From NCBI GenBank assembly GCA_964423545.1, contig CAYRFV010000047.1, positions 1-25,066 on the forward strand: a stretch of 25,066 nucleotides of DNA. Reading direction: 5' to 3'. This DNA is from JALOOE01 sp964423545 (GTDB lineage: Bacteria > Chloroflexota > Anaerolineae > CG2-30-64-16). Below are positions 1 through 7,620 of the stretch, piece after piece (within the stretch, counting starts at the first letter, position 1; the number at the start of each line of letters is the position of its first letter). The position numbers and the translations under genes are program-made. A model generated the notes under the pieces. The model was not told where the DNA came from and did not search any database. It was given only the letters and a program-made list of their open reading frames with translations.

Positions 1-666
1 GCCCGCGTGCACGGGGATCGCCTGATCGTGCTCGGCACGGTGCAGCCCGGGGATGGCGACGCCGCGGTCGGCGAGCTGCGCCGCTGTCTGGAGGGCGGCC
101 TGGCCGGCCTGGGAGAGCTGAATGCCGATGGGCAGCAGTTCCGGCTCGACGATCCCGGCGCGCTGGCCCTGGCCCATGCCGCGGCCCAGTTGGCCGCGCC
201 GATCCTGCTGCACACCAACGAGCCGGTGGGCCACATCTACCCCGGCAAGGGTCGGCTGGCGCTGGCCGACGTCTACGCCTTCATCAAGGCCGTGCCGGCG
301 CTGCGCCTGGTGCTGGCGCACTGGGGAGGCGGGTTTCCGTTCTACGAGCTGATGCCGGAGGTGGCCGCGGCCGCCCGGAATGTCTTCTACGATTCAGCGG
401 CCTCCCCCTTGCTCTACGCATCCGGCATCTTTCGGACGGTGATCGACATCGTGGGTGCGGGCAAGGTGCTGTTCGGCAGCGATTATCCGCTGATTCTCTA
501 CCCGAAGCGCCAGCAGACGCCGTCGTTTGGCCCCATGCTGGACGATGTGCTGCGCCTGGAGCTGCCGACCGAAGCACTGGCGGACGTGCTCGGCCGCAAC
601 GCGTTGCGGGTCTACCTGGAGGCGCCAACCGACTCGGCCGGCGACGCGCCCGGCCGGGCGATATGA
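1..666 (+). CDS. Amidohydrolase-related protein (TIM-barrel, COG2159-like), 5' truncated
   Basis: The frame is open from the first base of the window, so the N-terminus, including the first metal-binding HxH strand, is missing. The visible part of about 220 residues matches the C-terminal two-thirds of amidohydrolase-2 family barrels. It has LLHTNEP (His69 counting from the ATG at 7), LAHWGGGFPFYEL (His105) and VLFGSDYPL (Asp159), which sit where the family has its metal and catalytic His/His/Asp residues. The ending GRNALRVYLE is the usual final helix of the family. Members are hydrolases or decarboxylases of small carboxylated or amide substrates; the substrate here cannot be read from sequence. 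A gap of 110 bases separates it from the ABC transporter genes on the same strand, so it may be the first visible gene of that catabolic operon. The C-terminal tail after residue 205 is poorly conserved. Confidence 0.85.
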   Translation, partial: ARVHGDRLIVLGTVQPGDGDAAVGELRRCLEGGLAGLGELNADGQQFRLDDPGALALAHAAAQLAAPILLHTNEPVGHIYPGKGRLALADVYAFIKAVPALRLVLAHWGGGFPFYELMPEVAAAARNVFYDSAASPLLYASGIFRTVIDIVGAGKVLFGSDYPLILYPKRQQTPSFGPMLDDVLRLELPTEALADVLGRNALRVYLEAPTDSAGDAPGRAI

Positions 667-719
667 AGCCGGACTAAGAAAGGAGGGGAGCATCAGCACG
701 GCCATCGCCGCCGGCTTTT
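667..719 (+). terminator. Weak inverted repeat followed by T-run after the amidohydrolase
   Basis: AGCCGG at 667-672 can pair with CCGGCT at 711-716, which runs directly into TTTT. The loop is 38 bases long, so this is a poor intrinsic terminator and could be chance in GC-rich DNA. The interval also holds SD-like purine runs at 679-690 and 736-746 with no start codon behind them. Confidence 0.2.
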
Positions 720-760
720 CGGAGTATCCGCCACAACGGAGGAAAATCGACTAACCACGC

Positions 761-767
761 AAAGGAG
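761..767 (+). promoter_or_regulatory. Ribosome binding site of the solute-binding lipoprotein gene
   Basis: AAAGGAG lies nine bases before the ATG at 777 and fixes that start. The start also places a proper signal peptide and lipobox at the N-terminus. Confidence 0.75.
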
Positions 768-776
768 AAGGCAAGC

Positions 777-2576
777 ATGAATTCCCGCTTCGTATCCATC
801 ATGGCCGTCGTCATGTTGCTGGCCGGCTTCGTGCTGTCCGGCTGCGCGGCGCCGGCGCCCGCGCCCGCGGCCCCACCGGCCGTGGCGACCAAGGCGCCTG
901 AGCCGACCAAGGCGCCCGAACCCACCAAAGCGCCCGAGCCGACCAAGGCCCCTGCGCCGGCAAAGGCTGCGGAGCCGACCAAGGCCGCAGAACCCACCAA
1001 GGCGACAGAACCCACCAAGGCCGCCGGCCCCACCGTCGCGCCGACCCCGGCGCCCACGCTGCCGCCGGTGGTGCCGGGCAAGAACGAGCTGGTCTACGGG
1101 CTCACGCTGGTGGTCTCGGGCGTCGACCCGCACATTCACTCGTCGTCGGAGTTAGGCATCCCGCTCAACAGCGTCTACGACACCCTCGTCTACCAGGGGC
1201 CGGACTACAAGTTCGTCCCGGGCCTGGCTGAGTCCTGGACGATCTCCGACGATGCGAAGAGCTACACCTTCAAGCTGCGCAAGGATGTCAAATTCCATGA
1301 TGGCACGCCGTTCAATGCCCAGGCGGTGAAGGACAACTTCGACCGCATCGTGGATCCCGCAACCAAATCACAGAAGGCGATCGGACTCATGGGCTCCTAC
1401 AAGGGAAGTGAGGTGATCGACGAATACACGATCAAGGTCAACTTCGACAAGCCGTTCGTCTCCTTCCTCGATGCCGCGGCGCAGGTCTATCTCGGCATGG
1501 CCTCGCCGACCGCGTTCAAGAAGTGGGGCCCGGCCGACTACCAGTCGCACCAGGTGGGCACCGGCCCCTTCCTCTTCTCCGAGAAGGACTACGTGCCCAA
1601 GCAGCAGATCGTGTTGACCAAGAACCCCGACTACAAGTGGGGCCCCTCGCTCTACAAGCACACGGGGCCGGCCTATCTTGACAAGATCACCTTCCGCTTC
1701 TACCCCGATGCGGCCACACGCGCCGCCGCGCTGGAATCGGGTGGCGTGGATGTGATCGGTGAGCTGCCGCCGGTGGACGCAGAGCGCTTGAGGAAAGATG
1801 CGAAGTACCAGGTGCTCCTGGCCCGGACGGACGGTCTGCCGCTGGTGGTGTTCGTCAACTCGAAAAACGCGCCGACCGACGACCCGAAGGTGCGCCAGGC
1901 GCTGCTGTACGCCACCGACCGCAAGGCGATCGTCAAGACGATCTTCCGCGATCTCTCGCCGGTGGCCCACGGCCCGTGGGCGGGCCTGTGGTTCAACAAG
2001 GAGCTGGAGACCCTCTATCCCTACGACCTGAAGAAGGCGCAGCAGCTGCTCGATGAGGCGGGCTGGAAGGTCGGACCCGACGGCATCCGGGTCAAGGACG
2101 GCAAGAAGCTGACGCTGGAGACCTATCTCCAGAGCTGGGGCTTCCTGTCCGAGGTGGGCCAGATGCTGCAAGCCCAGCTCAAGATGGCAGGGGTCGACCT
2201 GAAGACGCAGACGGTTGCGTTCCCCGCGGCCATGCAGGCCGCCGCCGACGGCAAGCACCACCTGGCGCCCATGAGCCTCAGCGCCACCGACCCCGGCTTC
2301 CTGAGCGCCATCCTGGGCTCCAAGGGCAACTACAACTGGTCGAAGGTGAGCGATCCGGAAATCGACAAGATGCTCGACGAAGCCGCGCAGACGAAGGACG
2401 AGGCGAAGCGCATGGACCTGTACAAGAAGATCCAGCGCGCGGCCATGGATCAGGCGCTCGTGATCCCGGTGCGTGAGTACTGGAACAACAACGGCGCCAC
2501 CGCCAAGGTCAAGGATCTCGTCTTCGATGTGCACGGCTGGTGGCCCTACCTGGTCGACGTGAAGGTGGAGCGGTAG
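777..2576 (+). CDS. ABC transporter substrate-binding lipoprotein, family 5 (peptide/nickel type)
   Basis: The product is a 599-residue extracytoplasmic binding protein. Residues 1-22 form a lipoprotein signal peptide (basic start, hydrophobic core, LSGC lipobox) with Cys23 as the lipid anchor. Residues 24-105 are a Pro/Ala/Lys linker with eight six-residue repeats. The SBP_bac_5 domain follows, with family landmarks VYDTLVYQ, PGLAESW, TFKLRKDVKFHDGTPFNA, GTGPF and a late VRQALLYATDRKAIV segment. Family members bind oligopeptides, nickel chelates, opines, glutathione or sugars, so the ligand is unknown. Two permease genes follow at once (22-base gap to the first), forming a DppA-B-C order. 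The neighbours are hydrolases and oxidoreductases rather than peptidases, so the ligand may be a small amide or N-acyl compound; that is inference. Long linkers of this kind are common in Chloroflexota binding proteins. Confidence 0.95.
   Translation: MNSRFVSIMAVVMLLAGFVLSGCAAPAPAPAAPPAVATKAPEPTKAPEPTKAPEPTKAPAPAKAAEPTKAAEPTKATEPTKAAGPTVAPTPAPTLPPVVPGKNELVYGLTLVVSGVDPHIHSSSELGIPLNSVYDTLVYQGPDYKFVPGLAESWTISDDAKSYTFKLRKDVKFHDGTPFNAQAVKDNFDRIVDPATKSQKAIGLMGSYKGSEVIDEYTIKVNFDKPFVSFLDAAAQVYLGMASPTAFKKWGPADYQSHQVGTGPFLFSEKDYVPKQQIVLTKNPDYKWGPSLYKHTGPAYLDKITFRFYPDAATRAAALESGGVDVIGELPPVDAERLRKDAKYQVLLARTDGLPLVVFVNSKNAPTDDPKVRQALLYATDRKAIVKTIFRDLSPVAHGPWAGLWFNKELETLYPYDLKKAQQLLDEAGWKVGPDGIRVKDGKKLTLETYLQSWGFLSEVGQMLQAQLKMAGVDLKTQTVAFPAAMQAAADGKHHLAPMSLSATDPGFLSAILGSKGNYNWSKVSDPEIDKMLDEAAQTKDEAKRMDLYKKIQRAAMDQALVIPVREYWNNNGATAKVKDLVFDVHGWWPYLVDVKVER
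888..1031 (+). repeat. Eight 18-bp coding repeats (TKAPEP-type linker)
   Basis: Eight tandem 18-base units encode TKAPEP three times, then TKAPAP, AKAAEP, TKAAEP, TKATEP and TKAAGP. The units are diverged at third positions, so the array is not a fresh slippage product. It forms a flexible spacer between the lipid anchor and the ligand-binding domain. Confidence 0.9.
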
Positions 2577-2598
2577 GAGACCCGATCGCGAGCGCGCT

Positions 2599-3522
2599 AT
2601 GTGGCAATACGTCGGACGCCGCCTTCTGATCTGTATCCCGCTGTTGCTGGGGCTGACCGTGATTGTCTTCGGCATGCTGCACCTGCTGCCCGGCGATCCG
2701 GTTCAGGTGATCCTGGCCACTTCAGGCGCAACGCCCGACGCCGTCGCCAGGCTGCGCTCGCAGCTCGGCCTGGATCTGCCGCTGCACATCCAGTACCTGC
2801 GCTATCTGAATGGCCTCCTGCACGGGGACCTGGGGTCGTCCCTCTTCACCTACCGCCCCGTGACGGAAATCATCCAGCAGAACGTGGGCGCTACGATGGA
2901 GCTGGCCTTCTCCGCCATGCTCCTGTCCCTCGTCATCGGGGTTCCGCTCGGGATCCTGGCCGCCGTGTTCAAAGACTCGTGGCTGGATCATCTCGCGATG
3001 ACGCTGGCGGTCGTGGGGGTGTCGGCGCCGGGCTTCTGGACCGCGCTGCTCATGATCCTGCTCTTCAGCGTGGTGCTGCAACTGCTGCCGAGCGGCGGGC
3101 ACGGCACGCTGAAGCACTTGATCATGCCGGCGCTCGTGCTCGGGCTGAGCGGCGCGGCGGTCCTCGCCCGGTTGACGCGCTCGAGCATGCTGGAGGTGCT
3201 GCGGCAGGAGTATGTCGTCACGGCGCGCGCTAAGGGCGGCAGCGAGCCGTATGTGCTGGTGCGGCACGCCCTCAAGAACAGCCTGATCCCGGTGGTCACG
3301 GTCGCCGGCCTGCAGTTCGGATTCCTGCTGGGCGGCACCGTGGTCACCGAGACCGTTTTCGCACGTCCCGGGTTGGGGCGCATGGCCGTCGAGGCCATCC
3401 TCTACAAGGATATCCCGGTCGTGCAAGGGATCGTGCTCTTCGTAGCCGTGATCTACATGCTGGTCAACCTGGCGGTGGACCTCTGCTACGCGCTGCTCGA
3501 TCCGCGCATCCGGTATGCGTAG
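2599..3522 (+). CDS. ABC transporter permease, DppB/OppB type
   Basis: This is a 307-residue inner-membrane permease with the usual six hydrophobic segments. The N-terminus (YVGRRLLICIPLLLGLTVIV, then HLLPGDP) is the classic start of the DppB family. The cytoplasmic EAA loop that docks the ATPase is at about residues 200-225 (EYVVTARAKGGSEPYVLVRH, then ALKNSLIP). It is followed by the family signature LLGGTVVTETVFARPGLGRM. The length is normal. The gene lies 22 bases after the binding-protein gene and 21 bases before the second permease, so the three are surely co-transcribed. The Shine-Dalgarno is weak (GGAG overlapping the upstream stop is too far away), which suggests translational coupling. 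It should form a heterodimer with the next gene product. Confidence 0.95.
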   Translation: MWQYVGRRLLICIPLLLGLTVIVFGMLHLLPGDPVQVILATSGATPDAVARLRSQLGLDLPLHIQYLRYLNGLLHGDLGSSLFTYRPVTEIIQQNVGATMELAFSAMLLSLVIGVPLGILAAVFKDSWLDHLAMTLAVVGVSAPGFWTALLMILLFSVVLQLLPSGGHGTLKHLIMPALVLGLSGAAVLARLTRSSMLEVLRQEYVVTARAKGGSEPYVLVRHALKNSLIPVVTVAGLQFGFLLGGTVVTETVFARPGLGRMAVEAILYKDIPVVQGIVLFVAVIYMLVNLAVDLCYALLDPRIRYA

Positions 3523-3543
3523 CGACAGAGTGAGCCGAACGCG

Positions 3544-4440
3544 ATGACGGGACTGGCGGCAGCAAAGAGCGACACGGTCATGGCCGGGGAGCGAACACCC
3601 GCCAGTCCCTGGCAGTTGGCGCTCAGACGGCTCACGGCGAAACCCGCCGCCCTGGTGGCGTTGGGGGTGTTGGCGGCGCTGATCCTCCTCGCCGTCGGAG
3701 CACCGTTCCTGGCGCCCTATGATCCGCTGGAGATGGGGACCGGCCCCGGCCTTGCGCCGCCCGATCGCGAGCACCCGTTCGGCACCGACCTGTTCGGTCG
3801 CGACGTCTTCAGCCGGGTCATCTACGGGGGGCGCATCTCGCTCTCGGTCGCGTTCGCCGCGGTGTGGGTCTCCAGCCTGATCGGCGTCGCCCTGGGGCTG
3901 GTCGCCGGCTACTACGGCCGGGCGCCGGACATGGCGATCATGCGGGCGATGGATATCCTGCTGGCGTTTCCAGGAATCTTCCTGGCCCTGGCCATCGTGG
4001 CGCTCCTGGGCCCCGGCCTCAACAACGCCGTGCTGGCGGTCGCCATCGCTGCGATCCCGACCTACACCCGGACAGTGCGCGGCTGCGTGCTCTCGGCAAA
4101 AGAAAACCTGTACGTGGATGCCGCGCGAGCGATCGGCGCTCCCGATGGCCGCATCGTGCTGCGCCACCTGCTCCCGAATGTCTTCGCCCCGGTGATCATT
4201 CTCATGACGCTCGGTGTGGCCTGGGCCATCCTGAACATCTGTGCGCTCAGCTTCCTGGGCCTGGGCAGCCAGCCGCCCATCCCGGAGTGGGGCACGATGC
4301 TCTATGAAGGTCGGGTCTATCTGCGGGAGGCGTGGTGGATCACCACCTTCCCCGGTCTGGCCATCATGGTCACCGTGATGGCTGTCAACCGCCTGGGGGA
4401 CGGCTTGCGCGATGCGCTTGACCCCAGGCTGAAGCTCTGA
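3544..4440 (+). CDS. ABC transporter permease, DppC/OppC type
   Basis: This 298-residue permease is the partner of the preceding one. It has an N-terminal transmembrane helix at about residues 36-58, the OppC_N landmark APYDPLEMG, then PDREHPFGTDLFGRDVFSRV and YGGRISL, typical of DppC. The EAA loop is NLYVDAARAIGAPDGRIVLR then HLLPN. The C-terminus ends NRLGDGLRDALDPRLKL, the standard family ending. No DppD/DppF ATPase genes follow; the next gene is a lipoyl carrier. The system therefore needs ATPases encoded elsewhere, either beyond the window or shared with other transporters. Assignment to the family is secure; the substrate is unknown. Confidence 0.95.
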   Translation: MTGLAAAKSDTVMAGERTPASPWQLALRRLTAKPAALVALGVLAALILLAVGAPFLAPYDPLEMGTGPGLAPPDREHPFGTDLFGRDVFSRVIYGGRISLSVAFAAVWVSSLIGVALGLVAGYYGRAPDMAIMRAMDILLAFPGIFLALAIVALLGPGLNNAVLAVAIAAIPTYTRTVRGCVLSAKENLYVDAARAIGAPDGRIVLRHLLPNVFAPVIILMTLGVAWAILNICALSFLGLGSQPPIPEWGTMLYEGRVYLREAWWITTFPGLAIMVTVMAVNRLGDGLRDALDPRLKL

Positions 4441-4496
4441 TCGAGAGCGAACCTGCGCGGCGGAACCGAATCAAGGCGGCAGGCAGCGCTGGACCA

Positions 4497-4503
4497 GGGG
4501 GAG
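4497..4503 (+). promoter_or_regulatory. Ribosome binding site of the GcvH-like gene
   Basis: GGGGGAG stands four bases before the ATG at 4508. It is the clearest SD after the transporter genes and sets the start of the lipoyl carrier. Confidence 0.6.
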
Positions 4504-4507
4504 AGAC

Positions 4508-4930
4508 ATGCTTCAGATCGGCGGCTACGATTTTCCAGAGGACCTCTACTACGATGACCACCATCAGTATGCACGGGTCGAAGGGGATGTTGTCACACTT
4601 GGGCTGAACCACTTCGCGCAGGCTACCGCGAAGGAGATCAACTTCGTGGGGCTGCCGCGGCCGGGGCGCAAGGTCGAACAAGGCAAGCCTATCGGTTCGG
4701 TCGAGTCGGGCAAATGGGTGGGACGGATCTATGCGCCGGTGACCGGAGAGGTCATCGCCAGCAATCAGGCGCTGGACGACGACCCCACGCTGATCAACCA
4801 GGATCCCTACGACCGGGGCTGGATCGTCAAGCTGCGCGCCGCGGACCTGGGTCAGCTCTCGGCGCTGCGCCGCTGCACCGATCCGGGCTTCTCCGACTGG
4901 TTCCTGGCCGAAGCGCACAAGTACAAGTAG
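4508..4930 (+). CDS. GcvH-like lipoyl carrier protein
   Basis: The 140-residue product matches glycine-cleavage H proteins along its length: HHQYARVEGDVVTLGLNHFA, the small KEINFVGLP hammerhead strand, then VESGKWVGRIYAPVTGEV and the DDPTLINQDPYDRGWIVKL ending. Lys69 lies at the tip of the hairpin where lipoate is attached. Canonical H proteins read ESVKA there; this one reads ESGKW, so the carrier face differs. It is also slightly longer than the usual 125-130 residues. No T, P or L protein gene is adjacent; instead a FAD oxidase starts eight bases downstream, followed by a CCG-type Fe-S protein. H-protein homologues outside the glycine cleavage system are known, for example the LbpA carriers that serve sulfur-oxidising heterodisulfide-reductase-like complexes. 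I infer that this carrier serves the neighbouring redox pair, but a plain metabolic GcvH cannot be excluded. Confidence 0.9.
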   Translation: MLQIGGYDFPEDLYYDDHHQYARVEGDVVTLGLNHFAQATAKEINFVGLPRPGRKVEQGKPIGSVESGKWVGRIYAPVTGEVIASNQALDDDPTLINQDPYDRGWIVKLRAADLGQLSALRRCTDPGFSDWFLAEAHKYK

Positions 4931-4937
4931 GCGGCCG

Positions 4938-6410
4938 ATGTCCGAATCGTCCTCTTCACCCACTCACCCGGCGCTGGCCGGGCTGCTCGGCAGCCGCTAC
5001 ACCGAAAGCGTCTTCGAGCGCGCCTTCTACCGCCGCGATCTTGCGGTGGTGCCGCCGTTCCTGGCGGCGCTCGTCGGAGACACCCTCCCGGCCGCCGTGG
5101 CGCGGCCTCGCTCGACTGGCGAGGTCGCGGCGATTGCGCACTATGCCGCCGAACACAGGCTGCCGCTGACACCGCGCGCAGCCGCCACCACCGCCTACTG
5201 GAACGCGGTGCCGATGCGCGGCGGCCTGCTACTGGACCTGAACGGCCTGCGCGGCCTGGTCGGCCTCGACGCATCGACGCACACCGCCATCGTGCTCCCG
5301 GGCACGCGTTGGGAGGAGCTGGATCGGGCGCTGGCGCGCCGCGGCTACACGCTCCTCTCGTACCCGACGAGCGCACCGGCGGCGACGGTGGGCGGCTGGA
5401 TCAGCATGGAGGGATACGGCATCGGCAGCCTCAAGCACGGCGCGGTGGCCGAACAGGTCCGAGCGCTGGAGGTCGTGCTGTCGGGAGGCCAGGTGATCGA
5501 AACGCCGGCCGCTTCGGAGACGCAGGCCGCTTCCAGGGCGGCCGGCGCGTGGTCAACGCACGATTTCGCCGGCAGCGAGGGGACCCTCGGCATCATCACG
5601 CGCGTCGATCTGGCCGTCCGCGTCCGGCCCGAGGCCGTCGAGCACCACCTGCTGGTCTTTCCCGACATGGCTGCGCTGCAGGACGCGGCCGTCGCGCTTT
5701 CCACCGCCACACCGCGACCCTTCTATGCCCACTTTGCGGCCCCCACCTATGGGCAGCTCCTCCGCCGAGCCGGTTTCGAGCCCGCAGCCGACCGGCCGGT
5801 GCTCGCGCTGACCTATGACGGCGACGCGGGCGAAGTGGCGGCCGGGGCGGCGCAGGTCCGCCGGGAAGCGGCCCGCTGGGGCGGCGCCGTGTTACCGCCT
5901 GAGGCCGCGACGCACGCGTGGGCCGAGCGGTTCCTTGCCCTGCGGCTGAAGCGCGGCGGGCCGAGCGTGCTGGCCGCGGAATCGTGGCTGCCGCTGGACC
6001 AGCTGGGCGCATACGAAGCCGATGTGGCCACCCTGGGCGCTCGCCAGCAGCTCTTGATCGCGACCTATGGCGCCGTGGTCGCTCCCGGCCGGGCCACCGT
6101 CATGTCCCTCTTTCCGTGCGACGAGACGCGCACCGTCCCCTATGTCCTGGCCTTGAGCCTGACGAAGAAGCTTTACGACATCGCCTTCCGACACGGCGGG
6201 CGGGCCTACGGCAGCGGCGTATGGAACACGCCTTATCTTTCGCGCGCCGAAGTCCGACATCGGCGCAGCCGCAAGGCGCGGCTGGATCCGCTGGATCACC
6301 TCAATCCCGGCAAGGCGCTCGGTCCGCCGCCGCTGCTGTGGCCGCCGACCTTCAAGCTGGGGATGGATCTGCTGGCCGGGGTGCGCCGCGCCGGCAAGGG
6401 GGCGCTATGA
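4938..6410 (+). CDS. FAD-linked oxidase, GlcD/D-lactate dehydrogenase type
   Basis: The 490-residue protein has the vanillyl-alcohol-oxidase type FAD-binding fold. ARPRSTGEV (about 55-63) is the first strand signature. PRAAATTAYWNAVP (79-92) occupies the diphosphate-binding loop that normally reads PRGGGTGLSGGA, so this loop is unusual. TVGGWI (150-155), GSLKHG (163-168) and DFAGSEGTLGIIT (209-221) complete the FAD site. A C-terminal HLNPGKALG is the usual ending of the FAD-oxidase C domain. Family members oxidise 2-hydroxyacids and pass electrons to a Fe-S partner. Here that partner overlaps the stop codon by four bases (ATGA at 6407-6410), so the two are translationally coupled. It starts seven bases after the GcvH-like stop. 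The substrate is not evident: glycolate, D-lactate or another 2-hydroxyacid are possible. Confidence 0.92.
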   Translation: MSESSSSPTHPALAGLLGSRYTESVFERAFYRRDLAVVPPFLAALVGDTLPAAVARPRSTGEVAAIAHYAAEHRLPLTPRAAATTAYWNAVPMRGGLLLDLNGLRGLVGLDASTHTAIVLPGTRWEELDRALARRGYTLLSYPTSAPAATVGGWISMEGYGIGSLKHGAVAEQVRALEVVLSGGQVIETPAASETQAASRAAGAWSTHDFAGSEGTLGIITRVDLAVRVRPEAVEHHLLVFPDMAALQDAAVALSTATPRPFYAHFAAPTYGQLLRRAGFEPAADRPVLALTYDGDAGEVAAGAAQVRREAARWGGAVLPPEAATHAWAERFLALRLKRGGPSVLAAESWLPLDQLGAYEADVATLGARQQLLIATYGAVVAPGRATVMSLFPCDETRTVPYVLALSLTKKLYDIAFRHGGRAYGSGVWNTPYLSRAEVRHRRSRKARLDPLDHLNPGKALGPPPLLWPPTFKLGMDLLAGVRRAGKGAL

Positions 6411-7561
6411 CCGCGCCCTATGCCGGCCTGGATCACGAAGCCCAAGTGTGCGCCCACTGCGGCTACTGCCAGGCCGTCTGCCCCATCTATGACGCGGTGG
6501 GTTGGGAGTCGTCAGGGCCGCGAGGCCGCATGACGATCGCACAGCAGATCGCGCGCCAGCAGCCGCTCCCGGCCGAGGCGCCGCAGCGCGTCTATGCGTG
6601 CACCCTGTGCGGCGCTTGCCGCGAAGTGTGTGCGACGCGCATCGACACCGTAACCGCCTGGCTGGAGGCGCGGCGAAAACTAGCAGCGGGTGGCGCGCTC
6701 GACGATCTGCCCCTCAGTCGGCTGCGCGACAACCTCGCCGCCGCACACAATGTCACGGGCGACCCCGCCGAAAACCGGCTGCTGTGGCAGGAGAATCTCG
6801 AAGCGCCGGACCCCGGGCTCAATGGCCGCCGCGGGGCCGAGATCGTCTACTTCGTCGGCTGCGTGACGGGGCTCTACGGACAGGGCCATACCATCGCCCA
6901 GGCGATGACCGAGGTTCTGACGCGGGCCGGGGCCGATTTCACGACCCTGGGCAGCGAGGAATGGTGCTGCGGCTTCCCCTACCTGGGGCTGGGGCTGCCC
7001 GACGAGGCAGGCAAAGTGGCCCGGCACAATGTCGCAGCGCTCGCCGCGCTGGGCGCGAAGACCGTCGTCACCACCTGTCCATCGTGCTACCACATGTGGC
7101 GGCACACCTACCCTGAGCTGCTCGACGCTGAGGTAGACGTCCAGGTGCTGCACGCAACGCAGCTCCTGGTTCAGCTCCTGGAGAGCGGCGCTGTCGAGCT
7201 GGCGCCCCGCGATGAGGTCGTCACCTACCATGATCCGTGTGACCTGGGGCGCAACAGCGGGATCTACGAGGCGCCGCGCCAGCTCCTACGAGCGATTCCG
7301 GGGGTCGAGCTGGTGGAGATGGCCGACCATCGCGAGAACGCCCTATGCTGCGGTGGGGGCGGCAACCTGGAGGCGGTCAATCCCGAGCTCTCGGCCGCCA
7401 TCGCCGACCGGCGCCTCTCGCAGGCGCTAGAGAGCGGCGCGCGCACGCTCGTAACCCCGTGCCAGCAGTGCAAGCGCACCCTGGCGAACGCCGCGCGCCG
7501 CGCGCAGAGTCGTCTGAAAGTGATGGACCTGGCGGAGTACCTCTGGCGTGCGCTCGGCTGA
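6407..7561 (+). CDS. Iron-sulfur oxidoreductase, GlcF/HdrD type (two 4Fe-4S, two CCG domains)
   Basis: I take the ATG at 6407, which overlaps the upstream stop, rather than the longer open frame behind it; it gives 384 residues. Two ferredoxin-type clusters are complete: Cys15, 18, 21, 25 and Cys65, 68, 71, 75. Two cysteine-rich CCG domains follow: Cys152, Cys187-188 with Cys224 and Cys227, and Cys278, Cys314-315 with Cys352 and Cys355. This order (ferredoxin part then two CCG) is that of GlcF, LldE/F-type subunits and HdrD. Such proteins carry electrons from a flavin subunit, here the preceding FAD oxidase, towards quinone or another acceptor; in HdrB the CCG domains bind non-cubane clusters that reduce disulfides. 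With a lipoyl carrier two genes upstream, a dithiol/disulfide partner is possible. The stop TGA overlaps ATG at 7561, but that is probably not the next start. Confidence 0.93.
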   Translation: MTAPYAGLDHEAQVCAHCGYCQAVCPIYDAVGWESSGPRGRMTIAQQIARQQPLPAEAPQRVYACTLCGACREVCATRIDTVTAWLEARRKLAAGGALDDLPLSRLRDNLAAAHNVTGDPAENRLLWQENLEAPDPGLNGRRGAEIVYFVGCVTGLYGQGHTIAQAMTEVLTRAGADFTTLGSEEWCCGFPYLGLGLPDEAGKVARHNVAALAALGAKTVVTTCPSCYHMWRHTYPELLDAEVDVQVLHATQLLVQLLESGAVELAPRDEVVTYHDPCDLGRNSGIYEAPRQLLRAIPGVELVEMADHRENALCCGGGGNLEAVNPELSAAIADRRLSQALESGARTLVTPCQQCKRTLANAARRAQSRLKVMDLAEYLWRALG

Positions 7562-7609
7562 TGCTGGATGGCCGGCCGCCCCAGCCGGCGAGAAAGCGGC
7601 GCGGGCCCC

Positions 7610-7614
7610 GGAGA
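7610..7614 (+). promoter_or_regulatory. Ribosome binding site deciding the M20 amidohydrolase start
   Basis: GGAGA is six bases before the ATG at 7621. The alternative ATG at 7561 has no SD and would add a basic, Pro/Arg-rich stretch not expected in the family. Confidence 0.6.
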
Positions 7615-7620
7615 ACACGA

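Noticed and set aside
888..1031. 18-bp repeats as a non-coding satellite
   Set aside because: They keep frame and encode a regular linker of the lipoprotein with synonymous changes.
1368..2675. Long open minus frame of 435 codons opposite the solute-binding protein
   Set aside because: It is His/Arg/Leu-rich with no family resemblance, lies antisense to a clear gene, and open antisense frames are common in GC-rich DNA.
2722..4167. Open minus frame of 481 codons across both permease genes
   Set aside because: It crosses two well-supported genes and the gap between them, with low-complexity Gln/His/Arg composition typical of a shadow frame.
7561..7620. ATG at 7561 as start of the M20 hydrolase
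   Set aside because: It overlaps the upstream stop but has no SD, and the extra 20 residues are basic and unlike the family; ATG 7621 has an SD and fits the usual length.
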